From Bacteroidota bacterium (GTDB lineage Bacteria; Bacteroidota; Bacteroidia; JACCXN01), in NCBI GenBank assembly GCA_013696965.1, contig JACCXN010000038.1, positions 1 through 64,000 on the forward strand: a stretch of 64,000 nt of DNA, in the 5' to 3' direction. The number at the start of each line of letters is the position of its first letter. Positions within the stretch are counted from its first letter, which is position 1. Both the position numbers and the translations under genes were made by a program. Of this stretch, positions 47,188 to 57,163 are shown one piece after another. Under the pieces are notes generated by a model. The model was not told the origin of the DNA and did no database searches. It saw only the letters and a program-made list of their open reading frames with translations.

Positions 47188-48690
47188 ATGATTTTTAGTA
47201 AATTAAAAGCAAACAGTCCTATGCGAATCCTAAAAAATACAGCAGGAGCCTTTCTAATTGCCATCATAGGTGGATTTACAGCCCTTGGAATCTCTGAATT
47301 TAAAGAAAACAATTCAAGGCATAAGGAATTATTAACTGACAACAGAACATTTCCTGTAAATTATACACTTCCAGATAAAGCAGCTGCATCAGGGTCTGAT
47401 TTTGTTATGGCTGCAGAAATGACAGTTAATTCTGTGGTTCACGTTACAACAGTTACACAAACCACAACAGAAGAATTTGACCCCTTTGAGTATTTTTTTA
47501 GAGGTGGGGAAATTCAACCTCGACCTCATACTCAGCTTTCTGCTGGCTCAGGAGTTATTATCTCTGATGATGGTTACATTGTAACCAATAACCACGTAAT
47601 AACAAATGCAGATAAAATAGAAGTGGTTTTAAATAACAGGACAACCTATGAGGCAAAAGTAATCGGCACTGACCCTACAACAGATTTAGCCCTTTTAAAA
47701 ATCAAGGCAAAAGATTTACCTTATATTACTTTTGGAAATTCAGACAAAGTTCGTATTGGTGAGTGGGTATTGGCTGTTGGAAATCCTTTTAATTTAACTT
47801 CCACTGTTACTGCTGGAATTGTAAGTGCAAAAGGAAGAAGCATTAACATTTTACAACAAGATGCTGCTAAAGGTATTTTCCCTATTGAATCATTTATTCA
47901 AACTGATGCTGCAGTAAATCCAGGAAACAGCGGAGGGGCCCTGGTAAATATCAATGGTGAACTTGTTGGAATTAATACCGCAATTGCTTCTGGAACAGGA
48001 TTTTTTAGCGGCTACTCTTTTGCAATACCTGTAAATATTGTAAAAAAAGTAAGCAAGGATTTAATTGAATTTGGTGAAGTGCAAAGGGCATTTTTAGGAG
48101 TAAGTATTACTGATATTGATTCCAGATTTGCTCAGGATCATAACCTGAAAGAACTAAAAGGTGTATTTGTAGCAGGTCTTACCGAAGGAGGATCAGCAAT
48201 TGCAGCAGGTATAAAACAAGGTGATGTAATAACCAAAATAGAAGAACGCGATATAAACAGCGTTCCTGAGCTACAGGAACAAATTAGCAAATACCGTCCA
48301 GGAGATAAAATTGAAGTAACAATAATTAGAAACGGAAATGAAAAAATTATTAAAGTCACATTAAAAAGTCTGAATGGTGCAACCTCGGTTTCTAATGATA
48401 AAACAGATTCTAAAGAAAAAACAAGTGCCCTGGGTGCTGTCTTTGCACCTGTAACCAAAACTGAAATGAAAAGATTAAAAATTCAAGGAGGGGCAAAAGT
48501 TGAAAGACTTGGCCCTGGAAAACTTCAGTCAGCAGGTGTTCAGGAAAGCTTTATTATTACTCGTATCGACAAGCAGGAAATTCTCTCACCTGAAGATGTT
48601 ATTTCAGCCCTTGAAAATTTAAAAGGAGGAACATTAATCGAAGGCGTATATCCAAATGGAATGCGCGCTTATTACGGATTCGGATTATAA
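47188..48690 (+). CDS. HtrA/DegP-type serine protease
   Basis: This 500-residue protein has one N-terminal hydrophobic segment (about 15-35), which acts as signal or anchor, a trypsin-like domain with the triad His136 (TNNHVI), Asp166 (TDLALL) and Ser248 (GNSGGAL), and two PDZ domains (about 290-385 and 425-500). Such proteases degrade or refold damaged envelope proteins. An internal ATG at codon 12 (47221) is an alternative start. It is divergent from the dapF operon and upstream of the primary sigma factor gene. Confidence 0.94.
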   Translation: MIFSKLKANSPMRILKNTAGAFLIAIIGGFTALGISEFKENNSRHKELLTDNRTFPVNYTLPDKAAASGSDFVMAAEMTVNSVVHVTTVTQTTTEEFDPFEYFFRGGEIQPRPHTQLSAGSGVIISDDGYIVTNNHVITNADKIEVVLNNRTTYEAKVIGTDPTTDLALLKIKAKDLPYITFGNSDKVRIGEWVLAVGNPFNLTSTVTAGIVSAKGRSINILQQDAAKGIFPIESFIQTDAAVNPGNSGGALVNINGELVGINTAIASGTGFFSGYSFAIPVNIVKKVSKDLIEFGEVQRAFLGVSITDIDSRFAQDHNLKELKGVFVAGLTEGGSAIAAGIKQGDVITKIEERDINSVPELQEQISKYRPGDKIEVTIIRNGNEKIIKVTLKSLNGATSVSNDKTDSKEKTSALGAVFAPVTKTEMKRLKIQGGAKVERLGPGKLQSAGVQESFIITRIDKQEILSPEDVISALENLKGGTLIEGVYPNGMRAYYGFGL

Positions 48691-48918
48691 TGCATATTTT
48701 AAATCTTTTTTTGATAATAATAACTAAAGTCCTTTCGTTAACATACTGCTCTAAGTTTTTTTGCTGTTGGCTTAATTTAGATTTCAAACTTTAATAAAAC
48801 AAAGTCCATTTGTGTTGTTTTTGAGTAAAAAAAAACCTTTCTTTGCAGAAATTTTATCCTATGTAAAATATTTAAATAGTTAAATAGTTTTCTTGTTAAA
48901 ATAAATCCCCCAATCCTC

Positions 48919-49782
48919 ATGAGACAGTTAAAAATTACGAAATCCATTACCAACAGGGAGAGTGCCTCCCTTGATAAATATCTTCAGGAAATTGGGCGTG
49001 AAGAGCTCATTAATGCTGAGGAAGAGGTTAAACTGGCTCAAAGAATTAAAGCTGGAGATCAAGCTGCTCTTGAAAGATTAACAAGAGCTAATTTGCGTTT
49101 TGTTGTTTCTGTTGCTAAACAATATCAAAATCAAGGCTTAAGTTTACCCGATTTAATTAATGAAGGAAATTTAGGTTTGATTAAAGCTGCTCAGCGTTTT
49201 GATGAAACAAGGGGTTTTAAATTCATATCCTACGCTGTTTGGTGGATTCGTCAATCAATTTTACAGGCTCTAGCAGAACAATCAAGAATTGTAAGACTTC
49301 CTCTTAACCAGGTTGGTTCTTTAAACAAAATAAATAAGGCTTTTTCTAAACTTGAACAGGAATTTGAACGTGAACCTAGCGCTGAGGAGCTAGCTTTCAT
49401 TCTTGATATTCCAGAGGATAAAGTTGCCGATACTATGAAAGTATCTGGAAGACATGTTTCCATGGACGCACCGCTTATTCAAGGGGAAGACAGCAGTTTA
49501 TTAGATGTACTTATTAATTCTGATTCTCCAAGAGCTGACACTAGCCTAATGAATGAATCTCTACAAAGAGAAATTGAACGTTCACTTGCAACCTTAACAG
49601 AAAGAGAACGTGATGTAATAAAACTTTTTTTCGGTATCGGGATGAACCATGGATTAACACTCGAAGAAATAGGTGCAAAATTCGACTTAACTCGTGAAAG
49701 AGTAAGACAAATTAAAGAAAAAGCAATCAGAAGATTAAGACACACTTCCAGAAGCAAATTACTAAAAGCTTATCTTGGCTAA
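48919..49782 (+). CDS. rpoD: Primary RNA polymerase sigma factor
   Basis: This 287-residue sigma-70 protein has region 1.2 ([10 protein letters not shown]), region 2 ([48 protein letters not shown]), region 3 (about 125-200) and region 4 with the helix-turn-helix [19 protein letters not shown]. Region 1.1 is absent, the normal state for the main sigma factor of Bacteroidota, which reads the TAnnTTTG promoters seen in this window. The length and start match that group. Its terminator hairpin merges with the promoter region of gap. Confidence 0.95.
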   Translation: MRQLKITKSITNRESASLDKYLQEIGREELINAEEEVKLAQRIKAGDQAALERLTRANLRFVVSVAKQYQNQGLSLPDLINEGNLGLIKAAQRFDETRGFKFISYAVWWIRQSILQALAEQSRIVRLPLNQVGSLNKINKAFSKLEQEFEREPSAEELAFILDIPEDKVADTMKVSGRHVSMDAPLIQGEDSSLLDVLINSDSPRADTSLMNESLQREIERSLATLTERERDVIKLFFGIGMNHGLTLEEIGAKFDLTRERVRQIKEKAIRRLRHTSRSKLLKAYLG

Positions 49783-49816
49783 TATTTATATTTTTCTTAA
49801 AAAAATCATTGCATTT

Positions 49817-49872
49817 AAAATTGATTAATCTTGATTATTTATTTAATTTAGATTAATCAATTTTTTATTTTT
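49817..49872 (+). terminator. AT-rich 14-bp hairpin after rpoD
   Basis: AAAATTGATTAATC (49817-49830) pairs perfectly with GATTAATCAATTTT (49851-49864) around a 20-base loop, 34 bases past the rpoD stop. It runs into TTTTTTATTTTT. The stem is AT-rich and so weaker than usual. It abuts the gap promoter, so it could act as terminator, operator or both. Confidence 0.55.
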
Positions 49873-49873
49873 G
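49866..49873 (+). promoter_or_regulatory. Probable -7 box of gap
   Basis: TATTTTTG matches TAnnTTTG and lies 34 bases before the gap ATG. It directly follows the 14-bp inverted repeat, whose right arm covers the -33 to -10 interval. Confidence 0.5.
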
Positions 49874-49907
49874 CAATTCTTTAACAATCACCTTTTAATT
49901 TTAAGCT

Positions 49908-51410
49908 ATGACACCAGAAATGTTAGCAGAACAGGAACTACAAAAAGCAAAACATCCACTCAATGGAAAATCCTATGAATCAGAACTCAAAGAATGGATT
50001 GAATTTGAAAAATCTGCAATTGAATTAATAAGTATTGTTGGACAATTATGGTTTGACAAATCTGTTGAACTTATTGTTTTCCGTAACCAGTTAGTGGATA
50101 GAAGTGCGAGTGAAATACTTAACCTGCACCAATATGCCAAAAATATTGTAAAGCAATCCATTAATATTACAGACACTCTGGAGCTTTCTAAAGAATTATT
50201 AAAACTTGATCTGGCTCCATCAAGAATTGATATTGGAAAACTTAATGCCCAGTGGTTAAAGGAAAAAGCAGATTTTAAATCTAAAAGTGATTTTGTTTCC
50301 AATAAACTTACCCAATATATAGGTAAGGATAAAAGGACAATGAAAGCAAAAGATGTTGTTCTTTACGGATTCGGAAGAATTGGACGTCTTGCTGCAAGAG
50401 AATTAATCTCTCAAGCTGGAAAAGGGGAACAGTTAAGATTAAAAGCTATAGTAACAAGGAGTAACACGGATGAGGATATTACCAAAAGAGCTGATCTATT
50501 AAGAGTTGACTCTGTACATGGGCCATTTCCAGGTACAATAATTGAGGATTTTGAAAACAAAGCACTTATTGTTAATGGCCACACAATTAAAATGATTGCC
50601 GCAAACTCTCCTGAATCAACTGATTATGAATCGTATGGAATACATAATGCCCTTATTATTGATAATACAGGTGTATCCAGGGACCGTGAAGGATTAAGCA
50701 AACATTTATTGGCAAAAGGAATTAATCAGGTACTTTTAACAGCCCCTGGACAAGGTGATATTCCAAATGTGGTATACGGAGTGAATCATGAAACGCTTAA
50801 CCTTGAAAAGGAACAAATTTTTTCCGCAGCGTCATGTACAACCAATGCTATAGTCCCTGTTTTACAGGTTATTGAAAATTCTTTAGGTATTGAAAGAGGA
50901 CATATTGAAACCATTCATTCCTATACAAATGATCAAAACTTGTTGGACAATTACCATAAAAAATACAGAAGAGGCCGTTCAGCGGCATTAAATTTAGTAA
51001 TTACTGAAACTGGAGCTGATAAAGCCGTTGCCAAAGTTATTCCTGGTTTAGCTGGAAAACTAACAGGCAATGCTGTAAGGGTACCAACTCCAGATGTATC
51101 TCTTGCTATTTTAAGTTTAACTATTAAAAATACCACAACAAAGGATCAAGTTAATGCACTTTTACGTGATGCAGCATTAAATGGAGAATTAGTTGAACAA
51201 ATTCAATATTCCTATTTCAATGAGTTAGTTTCCACTGACCTTGTAGGAAACCCCTGCGCTGCTATTGTTGATAGCCCTGCTACCATTGTTTCAAAAGATC
51301 AAAAGAATGTTGTTTTGTACGTATGGTATGATAACGAGTATGGCTACACCCGTCAAGTAATGCGTTTAGCCAAACACCTTGCTGATGTTATTCGTTTGAA
51401 ATATTATTAA
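49908..51410 (+). CDS. gap: Glyceraldehyde-3-phosphate dehydrogenase (long form)
   Basis: This 500-residue protein has a helical N-terminal extension (1 to about 145) followed by a complete GAPDH: NAD loop YGFGRIGRLAAR (153-164), catalytic Cys310 in SAASCTTNAIVP, His337 in HSYTNDQ, and YDNEYGYT near the end. The enzyme oxidises glyceraldehyde 3-phosphate in glycolysis or runs in reverse. The extended form of about 480-500 residues is known in Bacteroidota and is not a recent fusion. The extension's role is unclear. The gene ends at a bidirectional terminator. Confidence 0.94.
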   Translation: MTPEMLAEQELQKAKHPLNGKSYESELKEWIEFEKSAIELISIVGQLWFDKSVELIVFRNQLVDRSASEILNLHQYAKNIVKQSINITDTLELSKELLKLDLAPSRIDIGKLNAQWLKEKADFKSKSDFVSNKLTQYIGKDKRTMKAKDVVLYGFGRIGRLAARELISQAGKGEQLRLKAIVTRSNTDEDITKRADLLRVDSVHGPFPGTIIEDFENKALIVNGHTIKMIAANSPESTDYESYGIHNALIIDNTGVSRDREGLSKHLLAKGINQVLLTAPGQGDIPNVVYGVNHETLNLEKEQIFSAASCTTNAIVPVLQVIENSLGIERGHIETIHSYTNDQNLLDNYHKKYRRGRSAALNLVITETGADKAVAKVIPGLAGKLTGNAVRVPTPDVSLAILSLTIKNTTTKDQVNALLRDAALNGELVEQIQYSYFNELVSTDLVGNPCAAIVDSPATIVSKDQKNVVLYVWYDNEYGYTRQVMRLAKHLADVIRLKYY

Positions 51411-51432
51411 TTATTCAGTATACATTTTCAAT

Positions 51433-51463
51433 AAAAAAAGCCATCCTAATGATGGCTTTTTTT
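51433..51463. terminator. Bidirectional terminator between gap and the FAD oxidase gene
   Basis: AAAAAAAGCCATC (51433-51445) pairs perfectly with GATGGCTTTTTTT (51451-51463) around a 5-base loop. The right arm overlaps the stop codon of the convergent FAD-oxidase gene at 51462, so one hairpin serves two genes. Confidence 0.92.
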
Positions 51464-52865
51464 ATTGAAATATTTTTCCTGGATTCAGAATCTCATTGGG
51501 ATCAAATAATTTCTTTATGGATTTTTGAAGCTCTATACTCTTTTTATCAATTGCTATATCCATAAATTCCTTCTGCACCCACCCTATTCCATGTTCTCCG
51601 CTAATTGTTCCTCCCAATTTAACGGTGTATTTAAAAATTTCCCGGATACCTTCTTTTAAATTATTGTTCCAGTCTTCATCGCTTAAATCTCCTTTTATTA
51701 TATTTACATGCAGATTTCCGTCTCCGGCATGTCCGTAACAAACCGATTTAAATCCATATTTATTTCCAATTTCTTTAACTGCTTTTAAAAGCTTGGGCAA
51801 TTCAGCTCTTGGAACAACCGTATCCTCTTCCTTATAAATTGAATTTGCCTTAACTGCCTCTGCTACTCTTCTTCTTAATTTCCATAAGTCATCTTTTTGA
51901 GCAGCAGTTTCAGCAAATAAAATTTCATCACAATCATAATTTACCATTACCTCTGAAATTGCCTCTGCTGTTAAAAAAAGCTGTTCAGGATCATTACCAT
52001 CCACTTCTACCAAAAGATGAGCTTGAACCTCATCTTTAATATTCATATTTACTCCTTCAACATATTTTATTGCCCAATCTATGGCATCTCGTTCCATAAA
52101 TTCAAGTGCTGAAGGGATAATACCTGCTCTGAATACAGCAGAAACCGCCTCACAAGCTTTTTCCGCATTAAAAAATGGAACAAGCATTAATATAGTATGT
52201 TTTGGCAAGGGCAGCAATTTGAAAATTATTTTTGTTACAATTCCCAAAGTCCCCTCACTCCCAATTATCAATTGAGTAAGATTGTAACCTGTTGAATTTT
52301 TAAGAACCCTGGCTCCAGTTACTATTATTTCCCCAGTTGGCAAAACGAGTTCCAGAGACAACACATAATCCCTGGTAACTCCATATTTTACAGCTTTTGG
52401 ACCTCCTGCATTTTCCGCTATATTTCCTCCTAAAAAACAACTTCCCCTACTGGATGGATCAGGGGGATAAAATAATCCCTTCTCCGCCACAGCTTCCTGA
52501 AAGACTTGTGTTATCACTCCTGGCTCAACAATAGCCTGTAGATTGCGCTCATCTATTTCAATAATTTTATTGAATTTCTCCAAAGATAATAAAACACCCC
52601 CAAATACAGGTAAAGCCCCTCCGCTTAAACCAGTGCCAGCCCCCCTTGGTGTTACAGGTATTTTATTCTTGTTGCATATTTTCACTATTTCTGAAATTTC
52701 AATGGCAGTTGAAGGTTTTAATACAACCTCTGGAAAAAAAACCAAGTCTTCTGTTTCATCTTTCCCATACTTTTGAAAAGAATCTTTATCATACAGAATA
52801 TGACCATTACCTACTACGTTTCTTAATTCATCAAGCAAATCGGGTGTTATTTTTTCATATTTCAT
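51462..52865 (-). CDS. FAD-linked oxidase, GlcD/D-lactate dehydrogenase type
   Basis: This 467-residue cytoplasmic enzyme has an N-terminal PCMH-type FAD-binding domain (about 40-215; TPRGAGTGLSGGALP, then DPSSRGSCFLGGNIAENAGG) and a C-terminal FAD-oxidase domain with CYGHAGDGNLHVNI and SGEHGIG. This family oxidises 2-hydroxy acids such as glycolate or D-lactate and passes electrons to the respiratory chain. No GlcE/GlcF partner genes are adjacent. The substrate cannot be told from sequence. Confidence 0.92.
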   Translation of the reverse strand: MKYEKITPDLLDELRNVVGNGHILYDKDSFQKYGKDETEDLVFFPEVVLKPSTAIEISEIVKICNKNKIPVTPRGAGTGLSGGALPVFGGVLLSLEKFNKIIEIDERNLQAIVEPGVITQVFQEAVAEKGLFYPPDPSSRGSCFLGGNIAENAGGPKAVKYGVTRDYVLSLELVLPTGEIIVTGARVLKNSTGYNLTQLIIGSEGTLGIVTKIIFKLLPLPKHTILMLVPFFNAEKACEAVSAVFRAGIIPSALEFMERDAIDWAIKYVEGVNMNIKDEVQAHLLVEVDGNDPEQLFLTAEAISEVMVNYDCDEILFAETAAQKDDLWKLRRRVAEAVKANSIYKEEDTVVPRAELPKLLKAVKEIGNKYGFKSVCYGHAGDGNLHVNIIKGDLSDEDWNNNLKEGIREIFKYTVKLGGTISGEHGIGWVQKEFMDIAIDKKSIELQKSIKKLFDPNEILNPGKIFQ

Positions 52866-52967
52866 AAATGGATAAAATTTTAATTAGTAGAGTTTTTACA
52901 AAAATCCGCAGTAAAATCAATCATAAATGTTATTTTCGGCAAATTAATTTTTGCAAATTTAATCAAT

Positions 52968-55187
52968 ATGGATAGTAAAATGAGAAAAGCTTCTTTTTTA
53001 ACACTGATTATATTAATCCCTTTTTCCATTTTTGCGCAGCAAGTAAAAAAGGATGTAAAACTTGAAGAAATATGGGCATCCCGCATTTTTGCCCAAGAAG
53101 GAGTTTATGGAATTAATTCAATGGAGAATGGTTTACATTATACTACCTTAGACCATGGAGAAAATTACCAGGAGATTAATCAATATTCCTATGAAACTGG
53201 CGAATTAATAGGAAGAATTCTGAAATCAACGGAACTAAAACTTCAGGATAATTCTAAAGTAATTAATATAGAAGATTACCAATTTAGTGCTGATGAAAGT
53301 AAATTATTAATTGCCACTGAAACAGAACAGATTTATAGGCATTCAACTCGTTCAGAGTACTATGTTTATGACATTAGTTCCAAAAAACTTTTTCCCCTAT
53401 CAAATGGAGGAAAACAACAATATGCTTCATTTTCACCTGAATTAAACAATGTTGCTTTTGTAAGAGAAAACAACTTATTTATTAAGAACCTTAAGGATGG
53501 AACTGAAAAACAAGTTACTACTGATGGTGAATTCAATAAAATAATCAATGGTTCAACTGATTGGGTTTATGAAGAAGAATTCAGTTTTAATAAGGCATTC
53601 TTTTGGTCAACCGATGGGAAAAAATTAGCTTATTATAAATTCGATGAAACGGATGTAAAGGAATTTTCAATGACAACTTATAACTCCCTATATCCTTCTG
53701 AATACAAATATAAATATCCAAAAGCCGGAGAGAAAAACGCAGTGGTGGAGATATTTGTATACAACTTAAACAACAATGAGAATAGAAAAATAGACATAGG
53801 AAAGGAAACTGATCAATATATTCCCAGAATCCAATGGACTGCAAATCCTGATGTATTAAGTATTCAACGGTTAAACAGACTTCAGAATAAAATGGAAATA
53901 CTCAATTGCAATCTGGCAACAGTATCCGAGGTTTCCTATAAAACCAATGTAATATTCACCGAAACAAGTAATACCTATATTGATGGAAGCGATGATAAAC
54001 TTTTTTACCTTGAAGACAAAAAGCATTTCATTTGGCTAAGTGAAAAAGACGGATTCAATCATATTTATTTATATGATTTAAAAGGAAAGCTTGTAAATCA
54101 AATCACTAAGGGCAAATGGGATGTGACTAGTTTTTATGGAATAAATGAAAAAAACGGTATTGTTTATTTTCAATCTGCCGAAACATCACCCATGGAAAGA
54201 AACGTTTATTCAATAAATGTTGATGGAAAAGGAAAATCAAAATTATCCATTAATAAAGGCTGGAATGATGCAAGTTTCAGCAAAGGATTTAAAAATTTCA
54301 TCAATGAATATTCTAGCGCCAATACTCCTGAATACATCAGTTTACATGCTGCCAATGGAAAAGAACTAAGAAAATTAAAAGACAATGAAGAGTTAAAAGG
54401 CACATTAGAAAAATTCAATTTCAGCAAAAAAGAATTTTTCAATTTTAATACCTCTGAAAATGTTCAACTGAATTGCTGGATGATAAAGCCTCCAAACTTC
54501 AATTCCAATAATAAATATCCTGTCTTTATTACTATTTATAATGGACCTGGTTCTCAAACTGTTAAAGATCATTTTGATGGATCCAATTACATATGGCATC
54601 AATACCTTGCACAGAAGGGCTACATTGTTGTTTCTGTGGACACCAGAGGTACAGGTGCAAGAGGAGCGGAATTTAAAAACCTTACTTATTTGCAACTTGG
54701 CAAATTCGAAACAATAGACATGATTGAAACTGCAAAGCATCTTGGCACTCTTGATTATATAGATTCTAAGAGAATAGGAGTACAAGGATGGAGTTATGGT
54801 GGATATATGTCATCATTGTGCATTACTAAAGGAGCTGATTATTTCAAGGCTGCTATAGCAGTTGCACCAGTAACCAATTGGCGTTTTTACGATACTATTT
54901 ACACCGAGAGGTATATGAGAACCCCACAGGAGAATGCAAATGGTTATGATGAAAATTCTCCTATAAACCATACTGCCAAACTTAAAGGAAAATACTTGAT
55001 TATTCACGGTACTGCAGATGACAACGTTCATTTTCAAAACACCGTTGAAATGACAACTTCTTTAATTAAAAGCAATAAGCAATTTGATTCTCATATTTAT
55101 CCGGATAAAAATCATGGAATTTATGGAGGTACTACTCGTTTACATCTTTTTGGAAAAATGTCTGACTTCATATTCCAAAATTTATAA
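52968..55187 (+). CDS. Dipeptidyl peptidase IV (S9 family)
   Basis: This 739-residue exported enzyme has a signal peptide ending IFAQQ; a second ATG at 52980 gives the more typical start MRKASF. A beta-propeller domain (about 40-470) includes WVYEEEF, whose glutamates hold the substrate N-terminus. The alpha/beta-hydrolase domain has the nucleophile GWSYGGYMS (Ser609), HGTADDNVHF with the catalytic aspartate, and NHGI (His716). DPP-IV removes X-Pro or X-Ala dipeptides in the periplasm. Two peptide transporter genes follow, giving a cut-and-import unit. Confidence 0.93.
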   Translation: MDSKMRKASFLTLIILIPFSIFAQQVKKDVKLEEIWASRIFAQEGVYGINSMENGLHYTTLDHGENYQEINQYSYETGELIGRILKSTELKLQDNSKVINIEDYQFSADESKLLIATETEQIYRHSTRSEYYVYDISSKKLFPLSNGGKQQYASFSPELNNVAFVRENNLFIKNLKDGTEKQVTTDGEFNKIINGSTDWVYEEEFSFNKAFFWSTDGKKLAYYKFDETDVKEFSMTTYNSLYPSEYKYKYPKAGEKNAVVEIFVYNLNNNENRKIDIGKETDQYIPRIQWTANPDVLSIQRLNRLQNKMEILNCNLATVSEVSYKTNVIFTETSNTYIDGSDDKLFYLEDKKHFIWLSEKDGFNHIYLYDLKGKLVNQITKGKWDVTSFYGINEKNGIVYFQSAETSPMERNVYSINVDGKGKSKLSINKGWNDASFSKGFKNFINEYSSANTPEYISLHAANGKELRKLKDNEELKGTLEKFNFSKKEFFNFNTSENVQLNCWMIKPPNFNSNNKYPVFITIYNGPGSQTVKDHFDGSNYIWHQYLAQKGYIVVSVDTRGTGARGAEFKNLTYLQLGKFETIDMIETAKHLGTLDYIDSKRIGVQGWSYGGYMSSLCITKGADYFKAAIAVAPVTNWRFYDTIYTERYMRTPQENANGYDENSPINHTAKLKGKYLIIHGTADDNVHFQNTVEMTTSLIKSNKQFDSHIYPDKNHGIYGGTTRLHLFGKMSDFIFQNL

Positions 55188-55226
55188 GAATTTATTTTAC
55201 ATAATTTAAATTAATAATTCTATACA

Positions 55227-57158
55227 ATGGCAATTACTTCACCTATGGAAAAACAAAAGGAATTATTCGGACATCCTATTGGACTGTATGTTTTATTCTT
55301 CACTGAGATGTGGGAACGATTCTCTTATTATGGAATGCGTGCAATTCTGGTTTTGTATTTAGTAAGCGCAACTACGGGAGGGAATGCTGGTTTAGGTTGG
55401 ACTTCTGCCGAAGCTCTTGCTCTTTATGGATGGTACACTATGTTAGTATATATTGTTTCCATACCAGGAGGAATTCTGGCTGATAAAGTTTTTGGGCAGA
55501 AAAAAGCAGTATTGATAGGTGGAATTATTTTAGTATTTGGACACGGAATTCTTGCTGTTGAAACAATGTGGGCCTTTTACCTTGGTCTTTCCTTGATAAT
55601 TGCAGGAGTTGGCCTTTTAAAACCAAACATATCTACCATGGTAGGTGGACTATATAAGGAAGGTGATGTAAGAAGGGACAAAGGGTTTACAATTTTTTAT
55701 ATTGGTATTAACTTAGGTGCCTTTTTGTCGAGTTTAATTGTAGGATATGTTGGCGAAAGCATTGGTTGGCATTATGGTTTTGGACTTGCCGGAATTGCAA
55801 TGGCATTTGGATTGGTAGTTTACATGTGGGGGCAAAAGTATTTAATTAATGTGGGTAATCTATTATCCAAAGCTGAACTAAACAATAGTGCTTCAATTGG
55901 AAGTTTGTTAAAAGATCTTTTTTCCTCTCCTTTACAGCTTATGATTTCATCTGTATTGATGCTATTCTCATTGTATTGGGTTTTTGCAGTATCTATTCCT
56001 TATGGTCTGCTTTTCATCTTCCTGACTTTAGTTACAGCTATGATGTTAATGATTTACAAAGATCTTACAACCCAGGTGATGAAGGATAGATATGTTGTAA
56101 TGTTGCTATCTTTTATACTTGTAATTGTATTTTGGGGCGCATTTGAACAGGCCGGAGGTCTTATGAATATTTATGCTTCTGAAAAAACCGACCGAGCATT
56201 GTCTTTTACTTTACCACTAATAGGAAATGAAGTTCCTGCCACTTGGTTTCAATCCTTAAATGCCTTATTTATTATCCTATTCGGTGTTCTAATTGCAAAT
56301 TTCTGGGCTAAGAGAAAATTAAAAAACAAAGAAGCCTCCTCCTTATTTAAAATGGCTATAGGAACCATTATAATGGGCTTAGGCTTTGTATTTATGGCTC
56401 TTGCAGCAAAGGAATACGAATTAAATGGTGTTAAATCGGCCATGTATTGGTTGGCTTTAGCTTATTTATTGCACACAATTGGAGAACTATGTTCTTCCCC
56501 GGTATCCTTATCCTTTATTACTAAAAATGCTCCGGTTAAATACGCATCATTAATGATGGGCGTTTATTTTGCAGCTACTGGACTTGGGAATAAAGTATCA
56601 GGAATTGTGGGTGAAGTCTCTCAAAGTGAACCGGTTAAAATTGAACTAGTTGCCTCCTCGGATTTAAACGAGCCATTTTTAATGAATAAAAAAAACAACA
56701 TTGAAAAAGGCGAAAATTTCAGTTTAAACACTCTTATTTATGCTGAAAACAATCAATTCATTGCCATTGATAGTGAAACCAATGCCCCTGTTTTAAGTGT
56801 TATTGGATTTAAGGAAATAGAAAGAAAACAAGAAATCCTTGACATCCTATTAAATGAAAATGTTACTAAGGAAAATCCTTACCATTTAACATTTAATTTT
56901 ACGCAAAATGAGCAAAGCAGCCAATCCGTAAATACTATTAATTCCTTAAATTATTCCGGAGTTTATTTAATTGATGAGGTTCAAACAAAATTAGAATTCA
57001 GAACCTTTCTTGGAATAACTGTTTTCACTGCTTTATTTGGCTTAATTGTGCTTTTATTACTTAAACCACTCAACAGACTTACTCACGGAGCGGAGGACAA
57101 TGAAACAGAAATGCCAGAGCAGGAACTTTATCAAGTTGCTGATCCATCCATTAATTAA
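55227..57158 (+). CDS. POT-family peptide transporter 1, with large insertion
   Basis: This 643-residue proton-coupled oligopeptide transporter has the hallmark EMWERFSYYGMRA (27-39), GGILADK, the PTR2 motif around FTIFYIGINLGAFLSS, and about 13-14 membrane helices. Between the penultimate and last helix it has about 124 extra, mostly polar residues (about 467-590) that the neighbouring paralogue lacks. The last helix is at 591-613. It lies 39 bases behind dipeptidyl peptidase IV and six bases before the second transporter, so all three are probably one operon for dipeptide import. Confidence 0.93.
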   Translation: MAITSPMEKQKELFGHPIGLYVLFFTEMWERFSYYGMRAILVLYLVSATTGGNAGLGWTSAEALALYGWYTMLVYIVSIPGGILADKVFGQKKAVLIGGIILVFGHGILAVETMWAFYLGLSLIIAGVGLLKPNISTMVGGLYKEGDVRRDKGFTIFYIGINLGAFLSSLIVGYVGESIGWHYGFGLAGIAMAFGLVVYMWGQKYLINVGNLLSKAELNNSASIGSLLKDLFSSPLQLMISSVLMLFSLYWVFAVSIPYGLLFIFLTLVTAMMLMIYKDLTTQVMKDRYVVMLLSFILVIVFWGAFEQAGGLMNIYASEKTDRALSFTLPLIGNEVPATWFQSLNALFIILFGVLIANFWAKRKLKNKEASSLFKMAIGTIIMGLGFVFMALAAKEYELNGVKSAMYWLALAYLLHTIGELCSSPVSLSFITKNAPVKYASLMMGVYFAATGLGNKVSGIVGEVSQSEPVKIELVASSDLNEPFLMNKKNNIEKGENFSLNTLIYAENNQFIAIDSETNAPVLSVIGFKEIERKQEILDILLNENVTKENPYHLTFNFTQNEQSSQSVNTINSLNYSGVYLIDEVQTKLEFRTFLGITVFTALFGLIVLLLLKPLNRLTHGAEDNETEMPEQELYQVADPSIN

Positions 57159-57163
57159 TTCGT

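Noticed and set aside
49908-50340. Recent fusion at the N-terminus of GAPDH
   Set aside because: A helical extension of this size is found in GAPDH of other Bacteroidota as I recall the family, so it is not specific to this genome.
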